From NCBI RefSeq assembly GCF_008831125.1, contig NZ_WBKA01000002.1:310001-374000 (forward strand): a stretch of 64,000 bases of DNA, written 5' to 3'. The translations under genes were made by a program, and so were the position numbers. The first letter of the stretch is position 1; every line of letters starts with the position of its first letter. Under the pieces are notes generated by a model. It was not told where the DNA came from, did no database searches, and saw only the letters and a list, made by a program, of their open reading frames with translations. Below are positions 45,582-54,396 of the stretch, one piece after another. This DNA is from Pseudoclavibacter caeni. GTDB taxonomy: Bacteria > Actinomycetota > Actinomycetes > Actinomycetales > Microbacteriaceae.

Positions 45582-46367
45582 TCAGAGCGTGCGCACCTTG
45601 GCCCACGGCACGTCGACGACCGCGAGATCGGCGAGTGTCTCCGAGATGAACGCGCTGTCGTCGGCGAACTCCGGCACGGCCGCGTCCGCGGGCAGCCCGA
45701 TCCGCCGCAGCGTCTGGCGGGCAACGGCCTCGGCGCTGTCGAGCAGCACCGTGCCCTCGGGCAGCTGGCGGGCGATCGTCTCGGCCGCAAGCGGATAGTG
45801 CGTGCAGCCGAGCACGACCGCGGGCACGTCGCCGGTGCGCCGCGCCGGGTCGGCGACGGCCGCCTCGATGCGGGCGGTGTCCCGGTGCTCGATCGCGTCG
45901 GCGAGGTCATGACTGCCGACGATGTCGACCCGCGCGGGCGAGGCGAACACGTCGATCAGGTCTGCGAGGTAGTCGCTGCGCGCGGTGGTCTCGGTCGCCC
46001 AGACCGCGAAGCGGGGGAACCGCAGCGCCGCCGGCTTGACCGCGGGGACGGTCGCGACCACCTGCATCCGCGGCTCGAACTGCTCGCGCAGAGCCTGCCG
46101 GGCCACGATGCTCGCGGTGTTGCACGCCAGCACGAGCGCCTCGGCGCCCCAGTCGCGGGCCATGCGCGCGAGGGCGAAGACACGGTCGACGACGTAACCG
46201 GGGTCATGCTCGCCCCAGGGTCCGCCCTGGGGATCGCCGAGCAGCAGCTGCTGTGTGTCGGGGGCGAGCCGATGCAGCCAGGCGGCGGTGGGCAGCAGCC
46301 CGCGCCCGGAGTCGAGGATGGCGATGCGCGCGGCGTCGGACACGGGCGCCTGGTCGGTGGTGGTCAC
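45582..46367 (-). CDS. murI: Glutamate racemase
   Basis: A 261-residue protein of the Asp/Glu racemase family. It has an N-terminal DSGRGLLPTAAWL and the two catalytic cysteines in LVLACNTASIVARQAL and VVLGCTHYPLAAETI. It makes D-glutamate for peptidoglycan. The DSG-G motif and length match MurI. TAGAAT (complement of 46375-46380) lies seven bases before a GTG at 46367, with no Shine-Dalgarno site, so I prefer this leaderless start. The in-frame ATG at 46376 overlaps that -10 and would add three residues. Divergent from the Ppx/GppA gene. Confidence 0.92.
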   Translation of the reverse strand: MTTTDQAPVSDAARIAILDSGRGLLPTAAWLHRLAPDTQQLLLGDPQGGPWGEHDPGYVVDRVFALARMARDWGAEALVLACNTASIVARQALREQFEPRMQVVATVPAVKPAALRFPRFAVWATETTARSDYLADLIDVFASPARVDIVGSHDLADAIEHRDTARIEAAVADPARRTGDVPAVVLGCTHYPLAAETIARQLPEGTVLLDSAEAVARQTLRRIGLPADAAVPEFADDSAFISETLADLAVVDVPWAKVRTL

Positions 46368-46374
46368 GGCCGGC

Positions 46375-46436
46375 ATTCTACCGCCGTGGTCGCGATGCCC
46401 CGCGCGCATCGGCCCGGGCCCGCGGGCCGCTAGGCT
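46375..46436. promoter_or_regulatory. Back-to-back leaderless promoters of murI and the Ppx/GppA gene
   Basis: TAGAAT (complement of 46375-46380) drives murI and TAGGCT (46431-46436) drives the Ppx/GppA gene. They are 50 bases apart, so the -35 regions abut in the middle. Start codons lie seven and six bases beyond. Confidence 0.52.
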
Positions 46437-46442
46437 TGAGGC

Positions 46443-47381
46443 ATGCGTCTGGGAGTCCTCGATGTCGGGTCCAACACCGTGCACATGGTGGTCGTCGACG
46501 CGCATCCGGGGGCGAACCCCGCCCCGTACTCGCTGCACAAGTCGGTGCTGCGGCTGATGCGTCATCTGCAGCCGGACGGCTCGATCAGCCCCGAGGGGGT
46601 GACCCGGCTGGTCACCGCGATCGGTGACGCCGTGGAGGCCGCCCGGGCCGAGCATGTCGACGATCTGGTGGGCATCGCCACCTCTGCGGTGCGCGAGGCG
46701 ACGAACGGCCCCGAGGTGCTCGACCTGATCGAGCAGCGCACCGGCATGCACCTGCGCGTGCTCGACGGCGAGGACGAGGCGCGGCTGACGTTCCTGGCGG
46801 TGCGCCGCTGGTTCGGCTGGTCCAGCGGCCGCATCCTGCTGATCGACATCGGCGGCGGCTCGCTCGAACTCGCGATGGGCCCCTCCGAGTACCCCATCGT
46901 CTCCCGATCCGTGCCGCTCGGCGCCGGACGCACGACGGTCGCCTACCTGCACGACGACCCGCCCACGAAGGCTCAGGTGCGCCGCCTGCGCCGCCATGCC
47001 TACGAGGTGGTCTCCGACGTCTCCGACGCGTTCGCCGGGATGCCCCACCCCGACCACGTCATCGGCAGTTCCAAGACGATCCGCTCCCTCGCCCGCCTCG
47101 CCGGCGACGAGGTCACCATCGGCGGACGCACGACCCAGTGGCTGCGCCGAGCCGACCTGAAGCGGTGGCTGCCGCGGCTGGCGGCGCTGCCCGCCGAGCG
47201 GCGCACCGAGCTGCGCGGGGTGACGGCCGAACGGGCCTTCCAGATCGTCGGCGGCGGCATCGTGCTGCACCAGACGATGAAGGCCCTCGACATCGACGAG
47301 CTCGAAGTGAGTCCGTGGGCGCTGCGCGAAGGGGTCATCCTGCGCTACCTCGACTCGATGGAGACCGGCGCCGACCTGTAG
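46443..47381 (+). CDS. Ppx/GppA family exopolyphosphatase
   Basis: A 312-residue protein of the ASKHA fold. LGVLDVGSNTVHMVVVD (phosphate 1), then a GIATSAVREATNG loop, LIDIGGGSLELAMG (phosphate 2) and IVGGGIVLHQTMKAL near the C-terminus. It hydrolyses polyphosphate or (p)ppGpp-type substrates. It is the short two-domain actinobacterial type without the HD domain. A PPK2-family gene lies about 3 kb downstream, a hint of polyphosphate turnover. The leaderless ATG has TAGGCT six bases upstream. A strong hairpin follows. Confidence 0.92.
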   Translation: MRLGVLDVGSNTVHMVVVDAHPGANPAPYSLHKSVLRLMRHLQPDGSISPEGVTRLVTAIGDAVEAARAEHVDDLVGIATSAVREATNGPEVLDLIEQRTGMHLRVLDGEDEARLTFLAVRRWFGWSSGRILLIDIGGGSLELAMGPSEYPIVSRSVPLGAGRTTVAYLHDDPPTKAQVRRLRRHAYEVVSDVSDAFAGMPHPDHVIGSSKTIRSLARLAGDEVTIGGRTTQWLRRADLKRWLPRLAALPAERRTELRGVTAERAFQIVGGGIVLHQTMKALDIDELEVSPWALREGVILRYLDSMETGADL

Positions 47382-47485
47382 GCGACGCCCGCCGGACGGC
47401 CACGACACTCCCGCTGCGCAACCGCCTCTGCCTCGTGGCACGGCCGCCCCGCAGCCCAGCCGTGCCGCAGCCGCAGCACGACAGC

Positions 47486-47516
47486 GGCGCCCCGGCGGAG
47501 AGACCACCGGGGCGCC
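47486..47516. terminator. Bidirectional hairpin terminator between the Ppx/GppA and pyridoxal kinase genes
   Basis: Perfect ten-base stem GGCGCCCCGG/CCGGGGCGCC with an 11-base loop between two convergent stops. Confidence 0.75.
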
Positions 47517-47532
47517 GGGAGCATGACGCGAC

Positions 47533-48351
47533 TCAGGCCGTCGCCGCGCCCTGCCAGAGCACGTCGAACGGGGCCCGGGAGTGCACCCGCCCCCTGATGC
47601 CCGCCGTGACGAACGTCTTGGCGCGATGCGCGGCCTCCAGCGGGGTGTCGCCGAGAGCGAGCCCGGCGGTCACCGCGGCGGCGAGGCTGCAGCCGGCGCC
47701 GGCGACCACGTGCTCGCCGACCTTCGGCACCCGCAGCACCTCGAGCGTGGTGCCGTCGTAGAACACGTCGATCGCCTCCGGGCCGGGGATGCGCACGCCG
47801 CCCTTGGCGAGCACGGCCGCACCCGAGCGGTCGTTGATGCGCTTCGCCGCCTCGATGAGATCGGCCTCGGTGTCGATGCGCTCCAGCCCGCTCAGCCGCT
47901 GTGCCTCATAGTGGTTCGGGGTCACGAACGTCGCCAGCGGCAGCAGCCGCTCCATGAGCGCCTGGTCAGTGTCGAGCGCGGCGCCGGGCTCCTGCCCCTT
48001 GCAGATGAGCACCGGGTCGAGCACGACGTCGCGGTACTCGCGCTCGGTGAGCGCCTGGTGCACCCGCTCGATCGTGGGCAGCGTGCCCAGCATGCCGATC
48101 TTCACGGTCTGCAGCTGGTCGGGCCCGTACGCGGCGGTGATCGCCTCGATCTGGTCGCTGATCACCTGCGGGTCGACCGGCACGAACCGGTGCCCCCAGT
48201 CGTGCTTCGGGTCGAACGACACGATGCAGGTCAGCGCGATCGAGCCGAACACGCCGAGCTGCTGGAAGGTCTTCAGATCGGCCTGGGCGCCGGCGCCGCC
48301 AGTCGCTTCAGAGCCCGCGATGGTCATGGCGAATGCTGGTGTGGATGTCAT
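47533..48351 (-). CDS. pdxK: Pyridoxine/pyridoxal kinase, ThiD-like family
   Basis: A 272-residue ribokinase-fold protein. MTIAGSEATGGAGAQADLKTFQQLGVFG is the ThiD/PdxK N-terminus. It has the CKG motif (VLICKGQ) and a Cys in the ATP loop (VAGAGCSLAAAVTAGLA), the dual-Cys signature of Gram-positive pyridoxal kinases that also annotate as HMP kinase. It likely phosphorylates vitamin B6 vitamers; HMP-P kinase activity is an alternative. No thi genes are near, which favours PdxK. TACACT lies six bases before the ATG at 48351, so it is probably leaderless. Confidence 0.85.
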   Translation of the reverse strand: MTSTPAFAMTIAGSEATGGAGAQADLKTFQQLGVFGSIALTCIVSFDPKHDWGHRFVPVDPQVISDQIEAITAAYGPDQLQTVKIGMLGTLPTIERVHQALTEREYRDVVLDPVLICKGQEPGAALDTDQALMERLLPLATFVTPNHYEAQRLSGLERIDTEADLIEAAKRINDRSGAAVLAKGGVRIPGPEAIDVFYDGTTLEVLRVPKVGEHVVAGAGCSLAAAVTAGLALGDTPLEAAHRAKTFVTAGIRGRVHSRAPFDVLWQGAATA

Positions 48352-48357
48352 GCGGCA

Positions 48358-48363
48358 AGTGTA
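48358..48363 (-). promoter_or_regulatory. -10 hexamer TACACT of a leaderless promoter (pdxK)
   Basis: TACACT ends six bases before the ATG at 48351; no Shine-Dalgarno site. Confidence 0.5.
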
Positions 48364-48446
48364 GCGGCCGCCGCGGAGTGGTCTGCCGGCCGCCCCCAGG
48401 CAGCGGACCGGTCGCCCGGCAGGCCGCGCCCGACGCCCCGCCCGAC

Positions 48447-49085
48447 TCAGCGGTCCGGGGCGTCGGCGACCAGCCGCGTGCCGTCGGGGACGACGCGGGC
48501 CCGGCCGGCGGTGGCGTCCGCGAGCCCGGCGGACGCCTCGGACGGCTCCTCGCCCGCGAGCGCCAGCCGCAGCGTGGCCCGCTCGGCCCAGTCGGCTGCG
48601 ACCTCGCGCCAGCCGCGGCGGGCCGCGAGCGCCTGCACCGCGGGCACGTCCGCGTAGTCGACGGTCACCGCGATGACGTCCCGCCACCGCATCGTGACGA
48701 GCCGGGCGGCGGCGATCGCCGCGTCCGCCGCATCGCCGTAGGCCCGGGCGAGGCCGCCGGTGCCGAGCAGCACGCCGCCGAAGTACCGGGTGACCACGCA
48801 CACGACCCGGCCGAGCCCCGCCGCGTGCAGGACGTCGAGAATGGGCCGGCCGGCGGTGCCTGACGGCTCGCCGTCATCGCTGGAGCGCTCGATCACCGGC
48901 GCCTCGCCCACGATGAACGCCGTGCAGCGGTGCCGGGCCCGGGGATGCGCCGCCCGCATCGCCTGGATCACCGCACGCGCGTCCGCCTCGGTTTCCGCCG
49001 GCTCCAGCCGGGCGAGGAACCGGGAGCGGCGCACCTCGGTCTCGGCGGTCGCCGGGGCGGCCGGGGTGCGGAACGCCGGGGGCAT
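48447..49085 (-). CDS. YigZ/IMPACT family protein
   Basis: A 212-residue UPF0029-type protein. RRSRFLARLEPAETEADARAVI, then HPRARHRCTAF and SSDDGEPSGTAGRPILDVL are the family hallmarks, followed by VVTRYFGGVLLGTGGLARAYGDA. Eukaryotic IMPACT binds Gcn1; the bacterial role is unclear and may involve RNA or ribosomes. The ATG begins two bases after the MYG1 stop, so the two form one operon driven by the leaderless MYG1 promoter. Confidence 0.9.
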   Translation of the reverse strand: MPPAFRTPAAPATAETEVRRSRFLARLEPAETEADARAVIQAMRAAHPRARHRCTAFIVGEAPVIERSSDDGEPSGTAGRPILDVLHAAGLGRVVCVVTRYFGGVLLGTGGLARAYGDAADAAIAAARLVTMRWRDVIAVTVDYADVPAVQALAARRGWREVAADWAERATLRLALAGEEPSEASAGLADATAGRARVVPDGTRLVADAPDR

Positions 49086-49087
49086 GG

Positions 49088-50086
49088 TCAGTCCGCGGCC
49101 GGGTCAGCCGGGGCGGCAGGGGCGGACTGGGCGGATGGCTCGGCACGTCCGGCGGGGGGCGTCGCCGGCTGGACGAGCCGCTGGCGGGCGAGCCGGTCGG
49201 CGGCGACCGCGGCCGGGTCGGCCAGGGCGAGCTGCAGCATCCGCAGAGCGCCCTCGCGGCTGCGCGCCGCGCCGATGAAACCGGCCTTGTGCGTGAACAC
49301 CACGTCGTCGACCCCGGTGGCCGCGACGAGTGCGTCGTGATCGGCGCCGCGCCAGGCCTCGGGCAGCAGCGCCCGGGAGACGAAGCTCGCCGAGTCCTCC
49401 TGCACGGTCTTGATCGCCCAGTCGCCGTTCGCGTTGGGGAAGACGACGAACAGCAGCCGGGGCTGGCGGCTCGCGATGCGCCCGTGGGGCACGAAGCGGT
49501 CGAGCACGACGTAGCGGGGATCTGGCGTGTGCGCGTACGCGTCGAGGAAGTACCGCTCCCCCTCCACCGCGTCGCGGGTCTTCAGCAGCAGGCGCTGCAG
49601 CAGCTGGGCGGCCACAGCGCTGGCCCGCTCGAACTGGGCGTCGAACTCCTCGTCGCCGACGAGGCTGACCGGGTTGAACCAGCCGAGCACCTCGCTGACG
49701 TCGATGGGGCGGGCGTGGAAGTCGGTGAGCGTGTAGAGATCCTGCCCGTTGTCGACGGCGTCGATCGCCTGGACGAGCCCGCGGTCGATGCGCCGCCAGA
49801 CCTCCTCGTCGCCGCCGCAGAACTCGAGGCCGTAGTGCTGCCAGAGCAGGCCGAAGGCCGAGTACAGGATGCCGTTCTCGCGTGCCCCGCTGGTGGTCTG
49901 GTGGTGGTCGAAACGCCGGTGCTCCGGGTCGTACACCCCGCCGACGTCGAGGACGATGTCGGCGCGATCGAGCACCTCCGGATCCCGCGAGCGCACGAGG
50001 GTGGCCTCGGGATGCAGCTGGCGGAGCAGGGTGACGCCGAACACGTCGTCCGCGTGGAACTTGCCGTTGTGGGTTGCGATGATCAC
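49088..50086 (-). CDS. MYG1 family DHH-like metal-dependent hydrolase
   Basis: A 332-residue protein. ATHNGKFHADDVFG at the start, DIVLDVGGVYDPEHRRFDHHQ and RENGILYSAFGLLW give the metal-binding His and Asp of the DHH-like fold. LFTVVFPNANGDWAIK-like and HKAGFIGAARSREGALRM complete the family. The human homologue is a 3'-5' RNA exonuclease; bacterial function is unknown. The GTG at 50086 has TATGCT six bases upstream. The last 30 residues are a low-complexity Ala/Pro tail. Divergent from the PPK2 gene. Confidence 0.9.
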   Translation of the reverse strand: MIIATHNGKFHADDVFGVTLLRQLHPEATLVRSRDPEVLDRADIVLDVGGVYDPEHRRFDHHQTTSGARENGILYSAFGLLWQHYGLEFCGGDEEVWRRIDRGLVQAIDAVDNGQDLYTLTDFHARPIDVSEVLGWFNPVSLVGDEEFDAQFERASAVAAQLLQRLLLKTRDAVEGERYFLDAYAHTPDPRYVVLDRFVPHGRIASRQPRLLFVVFPNANGDWAIKTVQEDSASFVSRALLPEAWRGADHDALVAATGVDDVVFTHKAGFIGAARSREGALRMLQLALADPAAVAADRLARQRLVQPATPPAGRAEPSAQSAPAAPADPAAD

Positions 50087-50092
50087 ATCCCG

Positions 50093-50129
50093 AGCATAGC
50101 CGCAGGGTCGGACACGCCATCCCTACGAT
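50093..50129. promoter_or_regulatory. Overlapping divergent leaderless promoters of the MYG1 and PPK2 genes
   Basis: TATGCT (complement of 50093-50098) and TACGAT (50124-50129) lie only 25 bases apart, six and seven bases before their start codons. At this distance the -35 region of each would overlie or abut the other -10, so only one polymerase could bind at a time. Confidence 0.55.
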
Positions 50130-50136
50130 GGAGGGT

Positions 50137-50988
50137 ATGAAGACTCCCTGGAAAGAGGATCCCCGCGACACGCTGCTCGTCGGCGCCGACTTCGACCTGG
50201 CGCAGGTGGACACGGGACGCATGCCCGGCTGGCGGCAGGACGCCGACCCGGAGGCCTGGCTGCGCGAGACCGCCGGCGAGCTGGCCGATCTGCAGGAGCG
50301 TCTGTTCGCGAACGGGCAGACCTCGACCGGCGCTCACCGGTCGGTGCTCCTGGTGCTGCAGGGCATGGACACCGCGGGGAAGGGCGGGATCGTCCGACAC
50401 GTGATCGGCGCCGTCGACCCGCAGGGCGTGCACATCCACGGGTTCAAGACGCCGACACCCGAGGAGCAGCGGCACGACTTCCTGTGGCGGGTGCGCCGCG
50501 AGCTTCCCGAGGTGGGGCTCATCGGCGTGTTCGACCGCTCGCACTATGAGGACGTGCTCATCCACCGCGTGCGGCATCTGGACACCATGGACGTCATCGA
50601 GCGCCGCTACGGCATCATCACCGACTTCGAGGAGGAGCTCGTCGAGCAGGGCATGGCCGTCGTGAAGATCATGCTGCACATCTCCCGCGACGAGCAGCGT
50701 CGCCGGCTGCTCTCCCGGCTCGACCACCCGGAGAAGCACTGGAAGTTCTCCCCGGGCGACGTCACCGAGCGCGCGCTGTGGCCGGCGTATCAGGAGGCTT
50801 ACCAGATCGCCTTGACCCGCACGTCCACCGGGCACGCCCCGTGGTACGCGGTGCCGGCCGACTCGAAGCCGCACGCCCGGGCCGCTGTGCAGCAGATCCT
50901 CATCGAGACGCTGCGCGACCTGGACTTGCAGTGGCCGGTCGCCGACTTCGACGTCGCCGAGGAACGCCGCCGGCTGGCCGAGAGCTGA
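50137..50988 (+). CDS. Polyphosphate kinase 2 family protein
   Basis: A 283-residue PPK2 protein. The Walker A motif is GMDTAGKGG (about 76-84), followed by VHIHGFKTPTPEE, the Walker B GVFDRSHYEDV (about 134-144) and the lid VKIMLHISRDEQRRRLLSRL. The last motif HWKFSPGDVTER is typical of single-domain PPK2. It transfers phosphate between polyphosphate and nucleotides, in a direction and class not decided here. The ATG at 50137 lies seven bases after TACGAT and is chosen as leaderless; an ATG at 50128 overlaps the -10. Confidence 0.93.
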   Translation: MKTPWKEDPRDTLLVGADFDLAQVDTGRMPGWRQDADPEAWLRETAGELADLQERLFANGQTSTGAHRSVLLVLQGMDTAGKGGIVRHVIGAVDPQGVHIHGFKTPTPEEQRHDFLWRVRRELPEVGLIGVFDRSHYEDVLIHRVRHLDTMDVIERRYGIITDFEEELVEQGMAVVKIMLHISRDEQRRRLLSRLDHPEKHWKFSPGDVTERALWPAYQEAYQIALTRTSTGHAPWYAVPADSKPHARAAVQQILIETLRDLDLQWPVADFDVAEERRRLAES

Positions 50989-51015
50989 CCACCGTGCCGG
51001 CCGCGCGCAGCCGGA

Positions 51016-52554
51016 TCAGCGCCGCCGGCCGCGCCGCTCGCGCACTCGCATGCCGATGCGGATCGGGGTGCCGACGAAGCCGTACACCTCGCGCAGCCGA
51101 CGCATGATGAACCGCCGGTACTGGGGGTCCATGAACCCGCTGGTGAACAGCACGAACGTGGGCGGCTGCGTCGCCGCCTGGGTGCCGAACAGCACCCGGG
51201 GCTGCTTGCCGCCCCGCAGCGGGTGCGGGTTCGCCTGGGCGAGCTCGTGCAGGAACGCGTTGAGCTTGCCGGTCGGCACGCGCGTGTCCCACCCCTCCAG
51301 CGCCGCCTCCAGGGCGGGCACGAGCTTCTCCAGATGCCGCCCGGTGCGCGCCGAGAGGTTCACCCGGGGCGCCCACGAGACATGCCCGAGCCGCTGCTCG
51401 ATCTCGCGCTCGAGCTGGCCGCGCCGATCGTCGTCGAGCAGATCCCACTTGTTGAACGCGAGCACGAGCGCCCGGCCGCTCTCCAGCACCATGTCGATGA
51501 TGCGCAGATCCTGGTCGGAGATGTGCTGGGTGACGTCGAGGACGACGATCGCGACCTCGGCGCGGTCGAGCGCGGTCTGCGTGCGCAGCGTCGCGTAGTA
51601 GTCACTGCCCTGCTGCAGGTGGACGCGACGGCGGATGCCGGCCGTGTCAACGAACCGCCAGGTGGTGCCCGCGATCGTCACCAGCTCGTCGACCGGGTCA
51701 CGGGTCGTGCCGGCCAGGTCGTTGACGACCGCGCGCGACGTGCCGGTGGCCCGATTGAGCAGACTCGACTTGCCCACGTTCGGGCGGCCGATGATCGCCA
51801 CGCGGCGAGGCCCGCCCGGCTGAGCGGTGGCCACCTGCGAGTGCTCCGGCAGCATCGTCACGATCGCGTCGAGCAGGTCACCCGACCCGCGCCCGTGCAG
51901 CGCGGAGACCGGGTGCGGCTCGCCGAGCCCCAGGCTCCACAGCGCGGCCACATCAGCCGCCTGCCCGGAGTCGTCGACCTTGTTCGCCACGAGGACGACA
52001 GGACGGCCGACCCGGCGCAGCACACGCACGAGCTGCTCGTCGGTGGAGGTCGGCCCCACCTTCGCGTCGACGACGAGCATCACCCCGTCGGCCTCCTGGA
52101 CGGCCAGCTCGGCCTGCTCAGCCACCGAGCGGTCGAGCCCGCGGGCCTCGAGCTCCCACCCGCCGGTGTCGACGAGACGGAACAGGCGGCCGTTCCACTC
52201 CGCGTCGTAGGAGACCCGGTCGCGGGTGACCCCGGGGGTGTCCTCCACGACGGCCTCACGACGGCCGATGATGCGGTTGACGAGCGTCGACTTGCCCACG
52301 TTCGGGCGGCCGACCACGGCGAGCACCGGCGGGGCGGGTCGTGCGCCGGGCTCCGCCGTCGGGGCGACCTCGCCGGTGAGCACCTCCTCGTCCTCAGGCT
52401 CGAGGTCGTACTCGGCCAGCTGGTCTCGGGCGACGTCGGCGACGCGCTCGACCTCCCCCTCGCCGAGGCGTCTCAGCCTGGCGGCCAGCTCGTCCGCGCT
52501 CGTCGTGCCGAACTCGGGCGCCTGCGCGTCGCGGTTCTCATTCTGGTCGGCCAT
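51016..52554 (-). CDS. der: GTPase Der (EngA)
   Basis: A 512-residue protein with two tandem GTPase domains. G1 of domain 1 is [16 protein letters not shown] with [12 protein letters not shown] and DTGGWE; G1 of domain 2 is [16 protein letters not shown] with [12 protein letters not shown] and [12 protein letters not shown]-terminal KH-like domain follows. Der is needed for late 50S ribosome assembly. About 75 residues of acidic, Glu-rich extension precede domain 1. The ATG follows AGGAG. It lies 46 bases after cmk in the conserved cmk-der pair. Confidence 0.97.
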   Translation of the reverse strand: MADQNENRDAQAPEFGTTSADELAARLRRLGEGEVERVADVARDQLAEYDLEPEDEEVLTGEVAPTAEPGARPAPPVLAVVGRPNVGKSTLVNRIIGRREAVVEDTPGVTRDRVSYDAEWNGRLFRLVDTGGWELEARGLDRSVAEQAELAVQEADGVMLVVDAKVGPTSTDEQLVRVLRRVGRPVVLVANKVDDSGQAADVAALWSLGLGEPHPVSALHGRGSGDLLDAIVTMLPEHSQVATAQPGGPRRVAIIGRPNVGKSSLLNRATGTSRAVVNDLAGTTRDPVDELVTIAGTTWRFVDTAGIRRRVHLQQGSDYYATLRTQTALDRAEVAIVVLDVTQHISDQDLRIIDMVLESGRALVLAFNKWDLLDDDRRGQLEREIEQRLGHVSWAPRVNLSARTGRHLEKLVPALEAALEGWDTRVPTGKLNAFLHELAQANPHPLRGGKQPRVLFGTQAATQPPTFVLFTSGFMDPQYRRFIMRRLREVYGFVGTPIRIGMRVRERRGRRR

Positions 52555-52600
52555 GTCGCTCCTGGGTTCGTTCGATCGTTCGGGTCTGGTGGCGCCGCGG

Positions 52601-53284
52601 TCAGCGGCGGTCGACGGGCAGCAGGTCGACGATGCGGTCGATGACCTGCCCGAGGGTCAGCTCGCTCGTGTCGAGCGACACCACGCCCGCCGCGGGGGTG
52701 AGGAAGTCGACGACCGCGAGATCGCGGCGATCGCGCTCGGCGATGTCGCGGGCGATGCCGGCGACGTCCGTCTCCCCGAGCTGGGCGGCCCGGCGCCGGG
52801 CCCGCGCCTGCGGGGTCGCCGTGAGCAGCACGCGGAGGCTCGCGTCCGGGAAGGTCACCGTGGTGATGTCGCGCCCCTCGGCGACCACGCCGGGCGCCCG
52901 GGTACGTGCGGCGAGCCGGCGGAAACCCGCGTTGAGCCGCTCACGCACGGTGGGCACGCGCGAGTAGCGGCTCACCGAGGCGGAGACCTCGGGCGTGCGG
53001 ATGGCGGCCGTGACGTCCTCGCCGTCGACGAGCACGCGCCGGGGCTCCTCACCCGGCCAGTCGCTCGCGGCGAGCGCCCGATCCACCCGGTCGAGCAGCC
53101 GGCCGAGCGCGACCGCGTCAGCGGGGTCGACGTCCTCCCGTCCACCGAGCAGCGCGGTCACCCGGTACCACGCGCCCGTGTCGAGGTGCAGCCAGCCGAG
53201 CCGGCGAGCCAGCCCGGTCGCGGTGCTCGACTTCCCGGACCCCGCGGGCCCGTCCAGTGCGATGATCATCGGCTCAGCTGCCAT
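52601..53284 (-). CDS. cmk: Cytidylate kinase
   Basis: A 227-residue P-loop kinase phosphorylating CMP and dCMP. It has [34 protein letters not shown], the conserved Arg in [30 protein letters not shown] and [12 protein letters not shown]. The start at 53284 has GGGAG upstream; the alternative ATG at 53269 would drop five residues. It overlaps the end of tyrA by 19 bases, so the two are coupled. Confidence 0.95.
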   Translation of the reverse strand: MAAEPMIIALDGPAGSGKSSTATGLARRLGWLHLDTGAWYRVTALLGGREDVDPADAVALGRLLDRVDRALAASDWPGEEPRRVLVDGEDVTAAIRTPEVSASVSRYSRVPTVRERLNAGFRRLAARTRAPGVVAEGRDITTVTFPDASLRVLLTATPQARARRRAAQLGETDVAGIARDIAERDRRDLAVVDFLTPAAGVVSLDTSELTLGQVIDRIVDLLPVDRR

Positions 53285-54360
53285 CCACGCTCTCCCAGTG
53301 CCCGGGCGAGCTCCTCCGCCCGCTCGGGCAGCACGCTCACCTCCGCCAGTCCGAACTGCGCCCGGGGCGAGTGCTCCAGACGCAGATCCTCGATGTTCAC
53401 GCCGATCTCCCCGATCTCCTGGAACAGCCGGGCCAGCTCGCCCGGCCGGTCGGCGACGAAGACGACAAGATCGGTGTACGTCGCGTCAGTGCCGTGCTTG
53501 CCGGGGATGCGCCGCACGCCCTCGTTGCCGTGCAGGAACACCTCCGTGAGCGTCCGTCGGGCGCCCGGGGCGTCGACGTCGGCCAGCGCGCCGAGCACCC
53601 GGTCGAGGTCATCGCGCAGCGCCTGCAGGATGTCGCCGACCGCGGGCGCGTTCGCCGCGAGGATCTGCAGCCACAGCCCCGGGTCGCTGGCGGCGATGCG
53701 CGTGGTGTCGCGCAGCCCGCCACCGGCGAGCGCCAGCTGCGAGGGCGTGCCGTCGAGCAGCCGCCCCGCCAGCAGCGTGGCCACGACCTGCGGCACGTGG
53801 GAGACCAGGGCCACGGCCCGGTCGTGCTCGGCCGGGTCCAGGTGTACGGGCACCGCGCCGACGTCCAGCGCGACCCGCTCGACGAGCTCGAGCGCCCGCG
53901 GCGTCATCCGAGGATGCTCCGCGATCACCCACGGCTGCCCCTGGAAGAGGTCGGCCCGGGCGGCGATCGGCCCGCCCCGCTCGCGGCCGGCCATCGGGTG
54001 CGAGCCGAGGTAGCGGTCGAGGTCGGCGCCGGCGGCCTCGAGTCGGGCGAGGATCTGGAACTTCACGCTCGCCACGTCGGTGACCACCGCGTCCGGATGC
54101 CGGCGCAGCTGCTCGGCGACGACGTCCGCGGTCAGCTCAGGCGGCACTGCGACGACGACGAGCACGGGCCGGTCGGTCACGGTCACCGGCCGACCCGCCC
54201 CGTAGTCGGCCGCGAGCGCGAGCGCGCTGGGCGAGACGTCCGAGAGCAGCACGTCGACGCCGCGCTGGGCGAGGGCGAGCCCGATGCTCGCCCCGAGCAG
54301 GCCGGTGCCGACGACGAGCACCGGTGACGGCGTGCGCGCGAGTTCCTGACTGATGCCCAT
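53266..54360 (-). CDS. tyrA: Prephenate dehydrogenase
   Basis: A 364-residue enzyme of tyrosine synthesis. The Rossmann motif VVGTGLLGASIGLALAQRG is near residue 16, then VVVAVPPELTADVV, VTDVASVK, SHPMAGRERGG and HLDPAEHDRAVALVSHVPQV. A C-terminal ACT domain (about 290-360, VFVADRPGELARLFQEIGEIG) suggests feedback control by tyrosine. TAGACT lies eight bases before the ATG at 54360, a near-leaderless start. It belongs to the rluB-tyrA-cmk-der block. Confidence 0.95.
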   Translation of the reverse strand: MGISQELARTPSPVLVVGTGLLGASIGLALAQRGVDVLLSDVSPSALALAADYGAGRPVTVTDRPVLVVVAVPPELTADVVAEQLRRHPDAVVTDVASVKFQILARLEAAGADLDRYLGSHPMAGRERGGPIAARADLFQGQPWVIAEHPRMTPRALELVERVALDVGAVPVHLDPAEHDRAVALVSHVPQVVATLLAGRLLDGTPSQLALAGGGLRDTTRIAASDPGLWLQILAANAPAVGDILQALRDDLDRVLGALADVDAPGARRTLTEVFLHGNEGVRRIPGKHGTDATYTDLVVFVADRPGELARLFQEIGEIGVNIEDLRLEHSPRAQFGLAEVSVLPERAEELARALGERGWQLSR

Positions 54361-54396
54361 GACCGCCCAGTCTACCCGTCCCAGTGCAGGGCCGGA

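Noticed and set aside
46365-46376. ATG at 46376 as the murI start
   Set aside because: This ATG overlaps the -10 TAGAAT; the GTG at 46367 sits at the expected transcript start. The call remains open to N-terminal evidence.
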